A stretch of 64,000 nt of DNA, taken from positions 372,001-436,000 of the forward strand of contig CP012815.1 of the NCBI GenBank assembly GCA_001936135.1, given 5' to 3'. A program made the position numbers and the translations under genes. The notes under the pieces are model-generated. The model did not search any database. It was given only the letters and a program-made list of their open reading frames with translations, and was not told the DNA's origin. The DNA is from Saccharomycopsis fibuligera x Saccharomycopsis cf. fibuligera. Lineage: Eukaryota > Ascomycota > Saccharomycetes > Ascoideales > Saccharomycopsidaceae. Below are positions 35,091 to 46,103 of the stretch, one piece after another (positions within the stretch are counted from its first letter, which is position 1; the number at the start of each line of letters is the position of its first letter).

Positions 35091-37442
35091 ATGGCCAGTA
35101 GAGCCAGCTTCTCTTCCAAAAGCTGTTTATTAATGAACTCGCTCTTACTTCGTAGCTTTTCTCCTTTTTGCCTTTCTCGCTCGAGGTATTTTCAGCTCCC
35201 TAGAAGAGACAAGGCCTCTGCGGCTACTACTGCAACTCAAGATTTCACTAACAATGAGACCCAGGCTCAATCAGTTTTGCTGAATTTCATCAAACGACAA
35301 TCTACACTAAAGACAAAAGAATCTAAAATATATAATAAGGCAAAATCTAGGGGAGAGCAGAAGCAAAATTATCAAATTAAGGTCAGGAGACAGGGGAGGT
35401 TTGCGGAGAGCCAGAGCAGGCCGATAAGCCGCCTCAGCGGCAATGACCAAAAATCACAATTAGCACGACAACAGGAGTCAATATTAACGCCTGAATTTAC
35501 ATCTGAACTTACAACGGCGTCAGATCTTGTGTCTAAGCCAGTTGTTAGTCGCGAAGTCACTACTGAGCTTTTGCGGTCAGGTCAGATTGTATACGAATCA
35601 ATTAAACCAAATTTTGAGCAGCCCGAGGTCCCAAAACTAGCCCACAATTTATCCAGAGTTTTATTTGAGCCCAATGTTTACCATCAGTTGCAAGATGCTA
35701 GATCCCGAATATACAATTTTACTCCCTTTTTGAAAAATATTATAAAGATTGAGGATTTTGATTTTAATAAAACGACTGGTTTTATACCTTCGGGAAGAGA
35801 TGCCACTTTGTTGAATTTGGCCAACTACTTGAATACACACAATGAGCAGCGGCGATTGAAAAGCAAAATACACAAAAAGAATAAAAATACTAGCAAAAAA
35901 TATGATATCGAGTACTACAGCTCTACCTCCTCTATGACGGGATTATTGTGCCAACTTCATTATTTCCTATCCAATAGACGACCGCCAAGTTTTTCCAATT
36001 TATCTACAACTTTCAGTAATATAGCTCCCAAGTTTTCTGCCGGTGCTAGATGCGCATCTTCAGTTATTGTTACCCCTAAGCAGAATGCCACTCTGGATTT
36101 AAAGACTCTTTATTCCATTGATGCCGATAAGTCAACCGATAATGAAATTGTATTATCTGTTCTAGGTCGTTCATTAGAAAAACTTTTAGTCACAGATGAA
36201 GCCGAATTCAACAATAAATTCAAACTTAATTCAAAAGCTGCTTCCAGCTCATCTTCTTCTCCTTCAACTCCTGAATTGGACCCCGAGTCTTATCATTACG
36301 CCAAAATTGGAAAGTTTCTTGTGAGATCGCAGTTGGACTGTTATGACCCAAGATTGCCAAACACTGGTACATTTGATTTAAAGACTCGTGCTGTTTGCGC
36401 TGTTAGATATGACATGAAGTATGTTCAAAACGAACAGAAGAACAAGAGTGGCTATCAAATTTTAAAACGCTATGGGCAGTTTGAAAGTCATGAACGAGAA
36501 AAATACGACTTGATTAGATCTGCAATGTTGAAATATTCATTTCAGGCAAGAATAGGTAACATGGATGGGATTTTCATTTGTTATCATAATATTGAAAAGA
36601 TTTTTGGGTTTGAGTATGTTCCGCTATCAGACTTGGACGACATTTTCCATTCTTATAGCGAGGAAGAATCACATGAAGAACCTAATGATCTCCAAGTAAC
36701 CGATGATGTTGAAGACTACAAAGCAGGTATTAGTAGTTTTGTTGCCGATAATGAATTCAAATTTAGTTACAAGATTTTGCAAGACATTTTGGACTTGATA
36801 ATTAAAGACTATATGCCCCAAGATAGTGATTTGAACTCTTTTAGATTAATTTTCAAAGAGAGAAAGAGAGGCAATTTATCATTTCTTTACGTTATCTTTG
36901 CCCCATTGACTCCAGATCAGGTCGCAAAAATTCAAGCAATTGGTATTGGCAAGGATAAGCTTTTAATAGATCAGAATTTGAGTTCTTTAGTGGAAAGCAG
37001 CGATGAAAACCACAAAGTGAAGGCTAGTTTGGATCCAAATTATTACAAGATCAAGGAAGAGGTACAAAAGGAAAAATTTTACGAGGTTATTGAGGAAACG
37101 TTACCAAATGTGCGTGGATTTGAAGTATCAGTGGATCATTATTTTAACGACATGTTAGATACTAAGATGTATCCGTCACCAAGCTCCAAAGACGTCAAGT
37201 GGTCAATACGATACGAGATTAAAGAATTATCGCAAGAAACCGCGCAGGCCATGTATCCTAAATTTTTGAAAGAGAAAGCCAGTTTGTCTTGGTCCCAACC
37301 ACCTCAACAAAATGAGTTTATTAACACATTGCGTCATTATGGTAGATTTGGTAGAAAAAGAGAAAAATACTGGAGGAGGTTGGAGTCAAAGTCTGGTGGT
37401 GGTCAAGTGATGTGGAAGCCAGATTCAGAATTCAATAAATAG
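35091..37442 (+). CDS. PET127: Pet127, mitochondrial RNA-processing protein
   Basis: 783 residues, close to the ~800 of S. cerevisiae Pet127. The first ~40 residues are rich in Arg, Ser, Leu and Phe with no acidic residue before Asp40, a typical mitochondrial presequence. The conserved block HNLSRVLFEPNVYHQLQD (about 201-218) and FIPSGRD are family signatures. D416 and D429-x-K431 (within TFDLKTRA) fit the PD-(D/E)xK nuclease-like fold assigned to this family. Pet127 acts at the inner membrane in 5' trimming and turnover of mitochondrial transcripts. A Cbf1-type site lies ~120 bases upstream. The next gene is convergent. Confidence 0.88.
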   Translation: MASRASFSSKSCLLMNSLLLRSFSPFCLSRSRYFQLPRRDKASAATTATQDFTNNETQAQSVLLNFIKRQSTLKTKESKIYNKAKSRGEQKQNYQIKVRRQGRFAESQSRPISRLSGNDQKSQLARQQESILTPEFTSELTTASDLVSKPVVSREVTTELLRSGQIVYESIKPNFEQPEVPKLAHNLSRVLFEPNVYHQLQDARSRIYNFTPFLKNIIKIEDFDFNKTTGFIPSGRDATLLNLANYLNTHNEQRRLKSKIHKKNKNTSKKYDIEYYSSTSSMTGLLCQLHYFLSNRRPPSFSNLSTTFSNIAPKFSAGARCASSVIVTPKQNATLDLKTLYSIDADKSTDNEIVLSVLGRSLEKLLVTDEAEFNNKFKLNSKAASSSSSSPSTPELDPESYHYAKIGKFLVRSQLDCYDPRLPNTGTFDLKTRAVCAVRYDMKYVQNEQKNKSGYQILKRYGQFESHEREKYDLIRSAMLKYSFQARIGNMDGIFICYHNIEKIFGFEYVPLSDLDDIFHSYSEEESHEEPNDLQVTDDVEDYKAGISSFVADNEFKFSYKILQDILDLIIKDYMPQDSDLNSFRLIFKERKRGNLSFLYVIFAPLTPDQVAKIQAIGIGKDKLLIDQNLSSLVESSDENHKVKASLDPNYYKIKEEVQKEKFYEVIEETLPNVRGFEVSVDHYFNDMLDTKMYPSPSSKDVKWSIRYEIKELSQETAQAMYPKFLKEKASLSWSQPPQQNEFINTLRHYGRFGRKREKYWRRLESKSGGGQVMWKPDSEFNK

Positions 37443-38044
37443 AGCCTGCTGGCATTGTTTGTAAATAGGTCGGTCAGGTAACTTGTATTTTTATCGATAG
37501 ATGGTGTTGCTGATATATTGTAGAGTATAATATTCTCTTTTGATTAAAAACTTTTACCTTTTACTCTTTAGCTTTTCACTGTTCTTTTTTTTTTTTTTTT
37601 TTCTTCCCCTTTTTCTATTCTTTTACTTTTTGTTTTACTTTAGGTGTTAGCTCTTTTTTATGTTCCTATTATATTTTGGCATACACAGTTATTTACAGGA
37701 TTTAGACAGATATGACTATAAACAATAAAGTTTTGTACTGTCACGGAGACCAAACAACTTTCCAAAAAGGATTTCAAAGCAGAATTGAATTCAACAATGG
37801 AAAAAAAAAAGAAAAAGAAAAAGAAAAAAGGCACGAAATATTAAGGAAATCAATATAGGGACATACAGACAAAAAGAGCAAAATAAATATAAAAAAAAAA
37901 GAAAAAATAACTGAACACAGTATAAACAAAAGTAATAATAATCAACAGCATAATAGGCATTGTATAACTAATATAAAAATAATAAATCACTCTTTGAGTT
38001 TCGTAATCATAAAGTTAGCGAGTCACAAAAACATTCTCGAACGC
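37443..38044. terminator. Convergent 3' region, PET127 / SGN1-like
   Basis: About 600 bases between two gene ends. Holds a T18 tract at about 37,585-37,602 and several A-rich runs (37,800-37,910) suitable for 3'-end formation on either strand. No ORF or RNA gene seen. Confidence 0.5.
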
Positions 38045-38746
38045 TTAGTTCTCCTTTTCACCAACACCCTCAGTAGCAGCTGGGGCAACAGCAACTGGTG
38101 CTTGTTCTGAAGAAGCTGAAGCCGACTCCTCGCCGCCAGCAGCAGCACCGGTTTCGCTGTCAGATCTTCTTCTGTCAGTACCCCTGTAGCCACCTCTAAA
38201 GTTACCTCTGTAGCCGCCTCTGAATCCACCTCTACCTCTAAAGTTACCTCTACCTCTGTAGCCTCCTCTACCTCTGTAACCTCCTCTACCACCGCGGAAA
38301 CCGCCTCTTCTGTTAAAACCTGGAACGTTAGTTCTCTTTTCAGTGACATTCAACTGTCTGCCTTTAAATTCAGATTCATTCAACTTCAAAGCTTCAGCAA
38401 CAGAATCCTTCTTGGCAAACTCAACATAAGCAAAACCTTTTGGGCGGCCAGTGTATTTGTCGTACAAAATGGTGATACGATTAATGACACCAGCTGGGTT
38501 GAAGAATTTCTCCAACTCTTCTGGAGTGGAACTATAGTCAACATTCCCCACATAAATACTACGAGAGTCAATTTCCTTTTGTTGTTCTAATTGCTCTTCT
38601 TTGGTCAACTTTGGCTTTTCTGATTGTTGTGATTCGATAGAAACTTCTTCCTTGGCAGTTGCCTGTTGTTGTTCTTGTGATTGTTCTTCAGTGGTAACAA
38701 CAGCTGGCTCTTGTTGTGATTGTTCTTGTTTTTCAATGGCACTCAT
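38045..38746 (-). CDS. SGN1: RRM / RGG RNA-binding protein, Sgn1 / PABPN1-like
   Basis: 233 residues. An acidic Gln/Glu-rich N-terminus (1-60) precedes one RRM (about 62-137) with RNP2 IYVGNV (64-69) and RNP1 KGFAYVEF (103-110). The [19 protein letters not shown] block is characteristic of nuclear poly(A)-binding protein PABPN1 and yeast Sgn1. An RGG/RGxR domain (147-190) with Phe and Tyr follows, then an Ala/Glu tail. It likely binds poly(A) mRNA. The orthology call between Sgn1 and PABPN1/Pab2 is not certain, since yeasts differ in which they keep. It shares a divergent promoter with NOP16. Confidence 0.8.
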   Translation of the reverse strand: MSAIEKQEQSQQEPAVVTTEEQSQEQQQATAKEEVSIESQQSEKPKLTKEEQLEQQKEIDSRSIYVGNVDYSSTPEELEKFFNPAGVINRITILYDKYTGRPKGFAYVEFAKKDSVAEALKLNESEFKGRQLNVTEKRTNVPGFNRRGGFRGGRGGYRGRGGYRGRGNFRGRGGFRGGYRGNFRGGYRGTDRRRSDSETGAAAGGEESASASSEQAPVAVAPAATEGVGEKEN

Positions 38747-39381
38747 CTTGAATTGACGTGTATTATTTATTTTTGTATTGTACTATTTTGCTTTGGTGTA
38801 TGTTTTCGGATATTACCTTGTTTGGCTGTTGTATTTTTATAGTTTAGTTTTCCGTTCAAATGGTTACCTTCAACTATTAATTACTGTCGTTCAGCGTCTT
38901 TATGACTTTTATTCTCAATCTTTTAATCAATGCTTTGGTCAATCGCTCACTTTTTTTTCTTTACTTTGCCCAATCGATTGCCTGCTCAATACTGCTATTT
39001 TTGTGATTCAGCAATTAAAGTGCTTTAATTTGTACCTATTTACTTGGTTCTGATTGATCGTATCACTTTCACCTTGATTGGTTTTTTGACTGATTTTTCC
39101 TCCAAAGTTTAAAAAAACTGAAAAATTTTAATTCTTTTGTCTCGCAAAAATCTTTTCACATGATATGCGGGGTAACCTTTGTTTGTTGACTCATGCATAT
39201 ATATGCATTTTATTGCAGAGGCATCGCATTTGGTTAAAAAATAAATTTTTAAAATTTTAAAATTTTGTGATAAGTCTTACTTTAACTAATACTTAGTATT
39301 GGCTAGTCAAAACACCGACTTTCTTTGAACTTAAGCTGGTTTAATTGAATAAAAAAGCACCGATACTTGCTGCATTCAAAA
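38747..39381. promoter_or_regulatory. Divergent promoter, SGN1-like / NOP16
   Basis: 635 bases. Contains the RRPE-type element TGAAAAATTTT (39,119-39,129) and a second, longer AAAATTTT array (about 39,237-39,266). Both are in the half nearer NOP16. I see no good PAC element (GCGATGAG). Confidence 0.55.
39119..39129. promoter_or_regulatory. RRPE motif
   Basis: TGAAAAATTTT is the full ribosomal-RNA-processing element found upstream of ribosome-biogenesis genes in yeasts, 253 bases before the NOP16 start. The gene's role matches the motif. Confidence 0.6.
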
Positions 39382-39623
39382 ATGACTTCCGTTAGAAAGA
39401 GAAAGATGAACCGCTCTTCTGTGGGAAAAGCCACTAGAAGAGTCAAGGACAAGCACAGAAAAATCAATGTTAGAAGTAATCCCATCATCGCTGCCAACTG
39501 GGACTACAACCAGACTTTGGCACAAAATTATAAGAGATTAGGGTTGACGGTGAAGCTAGAGAAACCAGCAGGTGGCGTTGAGAAGGATTTTGATGCTATT
39601 GACGAAAACATTTCAGAAAACAG

Positions 39624-39655
<32 letters not shown>

Positions 39656-40113
39656 CTGATGACGAAGCACAAAAACAAAAGAAACAAGAAGCAGTGCTAC
39701 AGAATCAGCTTGATGATGACGAGTTAGACCCAAACAAAATCCCTGAAGGAGAAGCGAAACTTGTGAAGAATGAAAAAGGCGAGGTGGTAAAGATCATATA
39801 CGGTAAGATGAAAAAATTTTCCATAGATAATGATGAAGAAGAAGAATCTCAGCAATCCGTTGCTGCTGCTAAAGAGTCAGCTAAGCCAAAGACGAAAGTG
39901 GTGGAAGAATTGGAAAAATATGCAGCTAGACCAACGGCTAATGTCGAAAGATACCAATCTGTTAGAGAAAAAGATTGGCTTAGGGTGTTGTATGAGAAAC
40001 ACGGAGACGATTATGAGGCAATGAAATGGGATAAGAAATTGAATATTTTCCAAAATAGTGCTGGAGATTTAAAAAAAAAGATTGCCAAATGGAAAAAACA
40101 AAACAAATTTTGA
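39382..40113 (+). CDS. NOP16: Nop16, 60S ribosome biogenesis factor
   Basis: 243 residues starting MTSVRKRKMNRSSVG, which matches the conserved Nop16 N-terminus; I therefore reject the upstream TTG at 39,367. Basic N-terminus (1-35), the conserved NPIIAANWDYNQTLAQNYKRLGL block (about 37-59), then an Asp-rich run of about nine (near 83-92), and a C-terminal block VREKDWLRVLYEKHGDDYEAMKWD (about 198-221) followed by a Lys-rich tail. Nop16 is a nucleolar component of early pre-60S particles. RRPE elements upstream fit coordinated ribosome-biogenesis control. Confidence 0.95.
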
Positions 40114-40813
40114 TTCTTAAGTTTACAACACTTCAAAGAAAAACTTGCATTAAAACATAATTTTTTGGCTCTATTATGCATATTTTCAGATCGCCACTGA
40201 GACTGCCAGACACATGTAAAGTCATTTTCATTCATCATCGCATGTTGGTTCACATCATTACTGCAAGTTTTCCTTTCTTCTCTTTTTTCTATATTTACCT
40301 TTTATTTCTGTTCTATATACTTTTTTTGCTGTTATTGCACAGGTAACTAGTTTTTGTTTATTTTTAAATGTACAATGGTTGACGTTTCTGGTATGTTGTC
40401 AATAAATCTATCTCACTAAAACGATTATAATTACGGTAGCCATCAAACATACAAAAAGAGTAAATGCCTTGAAATTTCAAAAATAGAAAAAAAAAATATT
40501 AATCAATCTATGAATGCAATTGAAGTGTATAATCATCTAATAAGACAAAGGGGAACAAGAAAGAACAGTTAAGGAGCATAAACATCAAATGAGAAATGTA
40601 GTAATGTAGTATAAACTGATAATAAACAGATGAGGACGACAAGATGAATAGAAAAATGATAAAAGTTCGTAACGTTCTTGTAAAACAAAATAAAACAATA
40701 TGAAGTCGTATGATATAAATAAAACAATAACAAAAGCAAAAACAAAAGCAAAAACAAGTACAAAAAGAAAAAGAAAAAAAGAAAAAAAAAACCGCAAAAA
40801 CGTATGAGCACAT
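40114..40813. terminator. Convergent 3' region, NOP16 / BUD6
   Basis: 700 AT-rich bases between two gene ends, with A-rich and (AAAAGC)n-like purine tracts near 40,735-40,795. Antisense Phe/Leu ORFs here are shadows of those tracts. Nothing else seen. Confidence 0.45.
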
Positions 40814-43264
40814 TCAAAATGGTGCAAATGCACTCTTTAAATTCTGCTCATCTTTCATTCTTCTTATTCTTTCGGTTTCTTCAATACCTCCAGATTTTTT
40901 CAATTTTTTACCTTCAACAAACCCACCCAACTCTTCTTCAAATTGGTTTTTCAATCGCGCTTGCTTCTCCTTCTCTCTAACTTTTTCTGCTTTTTCAATC
41001 GCGTCTAATCTAGTTTGATGATTAGGTTTGAGCGCCGCTACTTCGGAAAGCATGGCATCTCTTAGTCCAGTAAGAGACTGGCCTGGTTCAATCAAAGGCA
41101 AATTAGGTTGACGTACTTTCAGATTGTTTTTTTGATGTTCTTTAGAAACATGTTCCACCAAAGTGAAAGTTTCCAATGCTTTTGCCAAATCTTCTTTCAA
41201 ATCATCCACCAAGTCTTCTTGCAATTTGAAAAATTGTTGTTCTTCACACACAATGTCCAACTCTTTTTCCCAAATTGTTTTCCAGTTTGGCTTTTCAGTA
41301 ACAATGTATTCATGCATAATGGTTATTGAATTTTGAGCCTCATCAATATCTTTTTGAACAGCAATCAATTGTTTGTCCGATGGCCTTGCACCTCTTTGAG
41401 CAACGTCTTTTCTTAATGCTTCTACCACATCTTGTAAATCATCTACCTTGGTAAGCAACTCGTCGGAGTCCTCGGAAAGCTTAGAGTGACAATTTTCCAT
41501 ATAGTTGCGGTTTGCGGATCTGGAGGCGTCGAAACCAGAGTTTTTGAACTCGGCAACTCTCCCAAGCAACTTTCGTATGGTTTCAGTGAATTCTTTTTTA
41601 TTGTCAGCACTGATTTGCTTTACTATGGAAAGCTCACGGCGGAGTTCATCTACTTCTAATCCACTCAGAGATACTAAACTTTTCGTAGATGGTTTGACCA
41701 GTTGCAGATTACCTAAACTTCGAGTCGCCAGGTTATCTAGCTGCATACTAGCAGCACTGTTATTATTGACTTTTGCCGAGGCAAAAGTTTCAGTTAACGT
41801 TTCTTTAAATGATTCTTGCATCTTCGCAATTTGTTCCTGAAGACTGCTGAGTTGAGTTTGTAAATCTTTAATCAATTGTGTACTGCCATGGTCCTGAACA
41901 TTAAGTGACAAGATAGACCCTTCTTTAACATCGGTAAGCAAATGTTCTTCTAATTCATAGGGCACGTCAGCAACAGAGTATTGGATATAAATTTCAGGAA
42001 AACTGTCAGCTCCAGGAGAATACGCAAATTTTTCAATGAACAACAATCTCAAAGAACTAAAACTAACCGGAAAAGTAATATTTACTTTTTTAGTACGCTC
42101 ATTGATTTTCAAATACACAGTAGTTGAAGTTTCCGATTTTTCAGCAAAAATACTTTTTCTTTCAAGGATTCTTTTGTTGTTGGGGTCCTTATTATTGATT
42201 GTTGATAAGTTTGGTGTGCCATCGCTTCCTATTACATTGCCGGGAACCAGACTGATGCTAGTATTAGCAGTAATAGTTCCCACGCCGGGGACACTATCAT
42301 TTGCATCCTTAAATTCAGAAATGTCCTTTGGTAACGGCATTTCTGTTTGTTTTGTGAGTTTAGCATATTGATAGGCAGAAAATCTTCGTGAAGCCCTACG
42401 CTTCAACGAATCGCCCATTTGCAACTGTTTAAGTGCATCTGATGATTCAGATTTAGCCTTAATGTTTTCTTCTGCCGCAAGGGCATGGTCCCTTTCTGAT
42501 GAAGGCTGTGGTTGATGTTGTGGCAACGGTTGCTGTTGCAATTGCGAAGGTTGAGAGGCAGGTTGGCGATTCTGATATTGTGGCGGCTGAGAAGAAGGTT
42601 GGCGACTATGATGATGGTGATGGTGATTATGGCTAGACGAGCCCCTAGGAACAGCAGCTGCAGTCGTTGACAGAGAAGAGCCCCCGGTGACTTTCTCGCT
42701 AGACGAGGATGATGAAATGGAAGCATTCGAAGGCAAAGGATGACGAGTTGGTGAAGGGCCATGTGTATGAGATGGATGAGAGCCTTCTGACAATGCCCTA
42801 TAAGACTCAAGGCGCTGTCTGGGCAAACGATCAGCAGGTTGTGGCGGGAGTGAAACCCCGGTGGCTGATCTGCGGAGATTTCTCTCTTCAGAAAGCTCTC
42901 TTGCTTCGGCCTGTTTTCTCTTCAAGTTGCGAAGCAAAGTAACAATGATTTGACGAATGGTAGGGAGGTATTTGTCCAAGCACTGCTGTGATGGAGGCTC
43001 GCTAAGCGTGTCCTCCAATACCACCCGAAGCGAGTGCGGCACGTCTCCTAGATCAGCGACCTCGACACCGGCGCTGACAAAGGCCTTGCAAGCAAGCTTG
43101 AAGTCGCCGCCGAGCTGGACATAGGCATTCAGCACGTCCTGCTCCAGGGCAGAGCCTTTGGCCCATTGCGTTAAACTCTCCAAAAGATGTTTGGTTGAAA
43201 CTAATAGCCGTGTTACACTGGATTCGATGGTATTCATCAGCTCTCTGCTAGATCTGACAGACAT
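40814..43264 (-). CDS. BUD6: Bud6/Aip3, actin- and formin-binding polarity protein
   Basis: 816 residues from the ATG at 43,264 (MSVRSSRELMNTIESS); an upstream in-frame TTG is not used. The N-terminal conserved domain (about 1-115) includes LLNLKRKQAEARELSEERN-like helices. A low-complexity middle has His-rich (HNHHHHHHS) and Gln/Pro-rich stretches. The C-terminal AIP3 domain (about 370-816) contains VYLKINERTKKVNITFPVSFSSLRLLF and long coiled coils. In yeast Bud6 binds actin monomers and the formin Bni1 to promote cable nucleation at the bud tip and polarisome. Divergent from SWC4. Confidence 0.92.
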   Translation of the reverse strand: MSVRSSRELMNTIESSVTRLLVSTKHLLESLTQWAKGSALEQDVLNAYVQLGGDFKLACKAFVSAGVEVADLGDVPHSLRVVLEDTLSEPPSQQCLDKYLPTIRQIIVTLLRNLKRKQAEARELSEERNLRRSATGVSLPPQPADRLPRQRLESYRALSEGSHPSHTHGPSPTRHPLPSNASISSSSSSEKVTGGSSLSTTAAAVPRGSSSHNHHHHHHSRQPSSQPPQYQNRQPASQPSQLQQQPLPQHQPQPSSERDHALAAEENIKAKSESSDALKQLQMGDSLKRRASRRFSAYQYAKLTKQTEMPLPKDISEFKDANDSVPGVGTITANTSISLVPGNVIGSDGTPNLSTINNKDPNNKRILERKSIFAEKSETSTTVYLKINERTKKVNITFPVSFSSLRLLFIEKFAYSPGADSFPEIYIQYSVADVPYELEEHLLTDVKEGSILSLNVQDHGSTQLIKDLQTQLSSLQEQIAKMQESFKETLTETFASAKVNNNSAASMQLDNLATRSLGNLQLVKPSTKSLVSLSGLEVDELRRELSIVKQISADNKKEFTETIRKLLGRVAEFKNSGFDASRSANRNYMENCHSKLSEDSDELLTKVDDLQDVVEALRKDVAQRGARPSDKQLIAVQKDIDEAQNSITIMHEYIVTEKPNWKTIWEKELDIVCEEQQFFKLQEDLVDDLKEDLAKALETFTLVEHVSKEHQKNNLKVRQPNLPLIEPGQSLTGLRDAMLSEVAALKPNHQTRLDAIEKAEKVREKEKQARLKNQFEEELGGFVEGKKLKKSGGIEETERIRRMKDEQNLKSAFAPF

Positions 43265-43674
43265 GGCAAGGAGAAGCTTAGCGGTGTGTGTGGTGTCTGG
43301 GGGCAAATGCTGTGCAGTGGTGAGTTATTCTACCCTGTATGAGTGGAGGGTAGTAGCTACTGACTAATATAGTGAGGCGAGTGGGAGTGTGTGTGCGAAT
43401 TGCTTCCTGGCGTGTGTTCTGCTGTCTTATTCTGCTGGCGCTTAGCATTGGTTTGGTGATGATGAATATTTGTTTTTGGGGTTGTCAAACTGCTTCGCGA
43501 CTGTCGCGGTGATTTCCTGGGTTACCCGCATAATCCTCCGCGCATCACCAAAATAGAAGCAAACCGAAAGGCCGAAACAGAAACAGAAACAGAAACAGAA
43601 ACACAACTTCCCTCTAGAATAGCAGTAGAGAAGGCAAAAAAAATAGATACAAAACACCCACTTCTATCACCACT
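43265..43674. promoter_or_regulatory. Divergent promoter, BUD6 / SWC4
   Basis: 410 bases. Contains TTACCCG at 43,522-43,528, matching the core of Reb1 sites known from S. cerevisiae, and a (GAAACA)n run of about five units at 43,576-43,603. No TATA box is evident. Confidence 0.4.
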
Positions 43675-45345
43675 ATGTCCTCAAATGATATCTTGGACGT
43701 CTTAAATGTCCAGCGCTCCGCCTACGGGCCTCCAAAAAAGAAGAAGAAGGTTGAAATCAGCAAGAAACAGCTGGGAATCAATAGAGAACTTTACAATCTT
43801 CTTGGGGAAAACACTCCAGCCATCCAGTTAAATCACGGTTCCAAGTTTAAGCAGCGGCTTAATACAAAATCAAAGCCAGCTTCGTGGCGGTGGACACAAT
43901 TCAGAAATAATGCCAGAAATGATGGTTTGGAGCTCAAGCATTGGGTCAAAGGAACAACGCTGCCGGAAAAGTACACATTTGAACAATACAACCAGAAACT
44001 CAAGTTGCCACATTTCGATGAAGTGACGTACAATAGGTTGATAAAGGCAGTGGACGAAACGAATGAGAAAAACGATTGGTCATTTGAAGAAACACAATAC
44101 TTGTTTTATACTTGTAACTTGTATGACTTGCGTTGGTTTATTATTAATGATCGCTATAATTATGTCCCCCCATCAAAATCTAAGAAAGAAAACAACACAG
44201 AAAAGCAGGAGCATAAAAAAGATAAGTCACAGAAACAAGAGGAATCTGAAGAACATGGACTTCAAAGTGAGGAAAACAATAAAAACAAAGAGGAAAAGAA
44301 AGAGATAAAGAAAGAAGACATTGAAGAAGACATCCAGGAGGTAAAAGTAATTCCTAGATCACTAGAAGATTTGAAAGAGCGATTCTATTCGGTGTGCAAG
44401 ATCATATTAAGTGATGAGAACAAAATATTGAGAGAGGCTGGTATTCTTGATGAAAACAAAACCAAATTAATCGACGCGTTAAATTTTGACAAGCAGAAAG
44501 AAGTTGACCGCAAGAAATATCTTGAAAGACTACTAGCAAGAAGTCCGGCAGAAATTGCTGAGGAAGAATCACTAGTCATTGAAGCTAGAAGATTTGAGCA
44601 AGCAGCTCAAAAGATGCTTGCCGAAAGGGCATCGTTGTTGCACTTGTTGGATTCCCCATCATCTACCTGTAACATTAATCAGTACTTGACATCCCAAGGC
44701 ATCTCGCAGTTATACAATGCTTTGATGTTTTCTGACAAAACCAAAAAACGCAACAAACAAGAGACTTCAAATGCCAATAGCAGCAATGCAACTATCAGTT
44801 CAGCTGCGGAAACCAGCAATGTTGCTGACTTACCAGGCAGTAAACGAGCATCCAGTGCTACTCCCGTTCCTGCCGCTGGTTCCGCTGTTGGTGCAGCTGC
44901 CGTCTCTGCTTCTCCTGCTGCTGCTGCTGCTGGTCCTGCTGGTCCTGCTGGTCCTGCTGCTGGTGCTGCTGCTGCTTTACCTCCAGGTACCAGCTCCAGT
45001 GTTGCTGCCGTCCGTAAAAAGTCTAATGATCCGGTAGCCCATCTCTTGGCCAAGAAACTTACTGCAGCCGAAGAAGCGGCTTACGGGTTATCTTACCATT
45101 CAGAGAAACTTCAAGCTGGAGTACACTTGCGCTCATCGAAAATCACGACTTATAAACCAACGGTGCAAACTAAGATCAACACAGTCTTGAACGAATTGGG
45201 AATTTCTAATAGACCGCTGATCATTACCCAAAATATTGTTGAAAAATTTGATGTACTTACGGATGCCATATCGACGCTTTTAGAAACTAAGAAACAGATT
45301 GATAAGATGGAAACAGAAATGAAGCTAATCTCCAAGTCTCAGTAG
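43675..45345 (+). CDS. SWC4: Swc4 (Eaf2/DMAP1), SWR1 and NuA4 subunit
   Basis: 556 residues. N-terminal signature SSNDILDVLNVQRS, a basic patch PPKKKKK (19-25), then LGINRELYNLLGENTPAI. A SANT/Myb-like domain lies at about 104-168 (FDEVTYNRLIKAV ... WSFEETQYLFYTCNLYDLRWFIINDRYNY). A Lys/Glu-rich linker (about 170-225) and a DMAP1-type helical region follow. An Ala/Pro/Gly tract (about 400-442) is an unusual local expansion encoded by GCT/CCT/GGT repeats. Swc4 is shared by the H2A.Z-exchange complex SWR1 and the acetyltransferase NuA4. Confidence 0.93.
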   Translation: MSSNDILDVLNVQRSAYGPPKKKKKVEISKKQLGINRELYNLLGENTPAIQLNHGSKFKQRLNTKSKPASWRWTQFRNNARNDGLELKHWVKGTTLPEKYTFEQYNQKLKLPHFDEVTYNRLIKAVDETNEKNDWSFEETQYLFYTCNLYDLRWFIINDRYNYVPPSKSKKENNTEKQEHKKDKSQKQEESEEHGLQSEENNKNKEEKKEIKKEDIEEDIQEVKVIPRSLEDLKERFYSVCKIILSDENKILREAGILDENKTKLIDALNFDKQKEVDRKKYLERLLARSPAEIAEEESLVIEARRFEQAAQKMLAERASLLHLLDSPSSTCNINQYLTSQGISQLYNALMFSDKTKKRNKQETSNANSSNATISSAAETSNVADLPGSKRASSATPVPAAGSAVGAAAVSASPAAAAAGPAGPAGPAAGAAAALPPGTSSSVAAVRKKSNDPVAHLLAKKLTAAEEAAYGLSYHSEKLQAGVHLRSSKITTYKPTVQTKINTVLNELGISNRPLIITQNIVEKFDVLTDAISTLLETKKQIDKMETEMKLISKSQ

Positions 45346-46055
45346 ATGTGACCTGGATGTTCAGCAACATTGCTATTTTTTTATACTTGTATCTGGTTGC
45401 TAACTAAGCGCCTAAGCGCAACGGGGTTTGTGTTTGTTATTCTTTTAACGTATTGATAGTGCTCATTTAATTAGTGCTTTGCTTGGATTTTTTCATGGCA
45501 TGTTTTGTTTCGTAGGAAAAGGATGGCCATTGTGCTTATTAAGCAAAGTAAACGATGAAATTCTTGTTATTAATTTTTTTTTTCTAATTTTTTTTTTTTT
45601 TAATCTCAAGGAAGTACACCTTCGCGCTTTGTAAGGCAGACATTTTTCATTGATAACACGTTTTCTAGGCTGATACCCTTGCATCGCACCCTTTTCTTAT
45701 TTGGTAATAAATTTATTATATCTTGAGTCCAAAGTTAGTAAACATTTGAACTTGAAAGGATACTTCACTGAATGCTATGCCGGGAAAATGTGTGTTCAAA
45801 AGCCTTCGTGAAAGTATCAAAGTATTGAGGCGGTGATTCTTAAAAAAAAAAAAAAAAGTTTTTTTTTCTTGAATATTAAATTAAGACCATATGCAGTCAT
45901 TCTTTAAGTTATAAACAGCTAAGATATATATGCATGCGAAGAGTTTGAAGCTTTTCACACACTCAGACAAAAAGAATTGAGGTTTCGTAGCGGTTTATTT
46001 ACTAGCTAAAAACCACCATGAAACTTGACATGTAGATATGGTTGCCAGTTACTAA

Positions 46056-46103
<48 letters not shown>

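Noticed and set aside
39367-39381. Upstream TTG start for NOP16 (and the similar TTG at 43,306 for BUD6).
   Set aside because: ATG-initiated versions begin exactly at the conserved N-termini; nuclear yeast genes rarely start at TTG.
46061-46100. (AT)n run as an origin or centromere element.
   Set aside because: A plain microsatellite in a convergent intergenic region with no other supporting motif.
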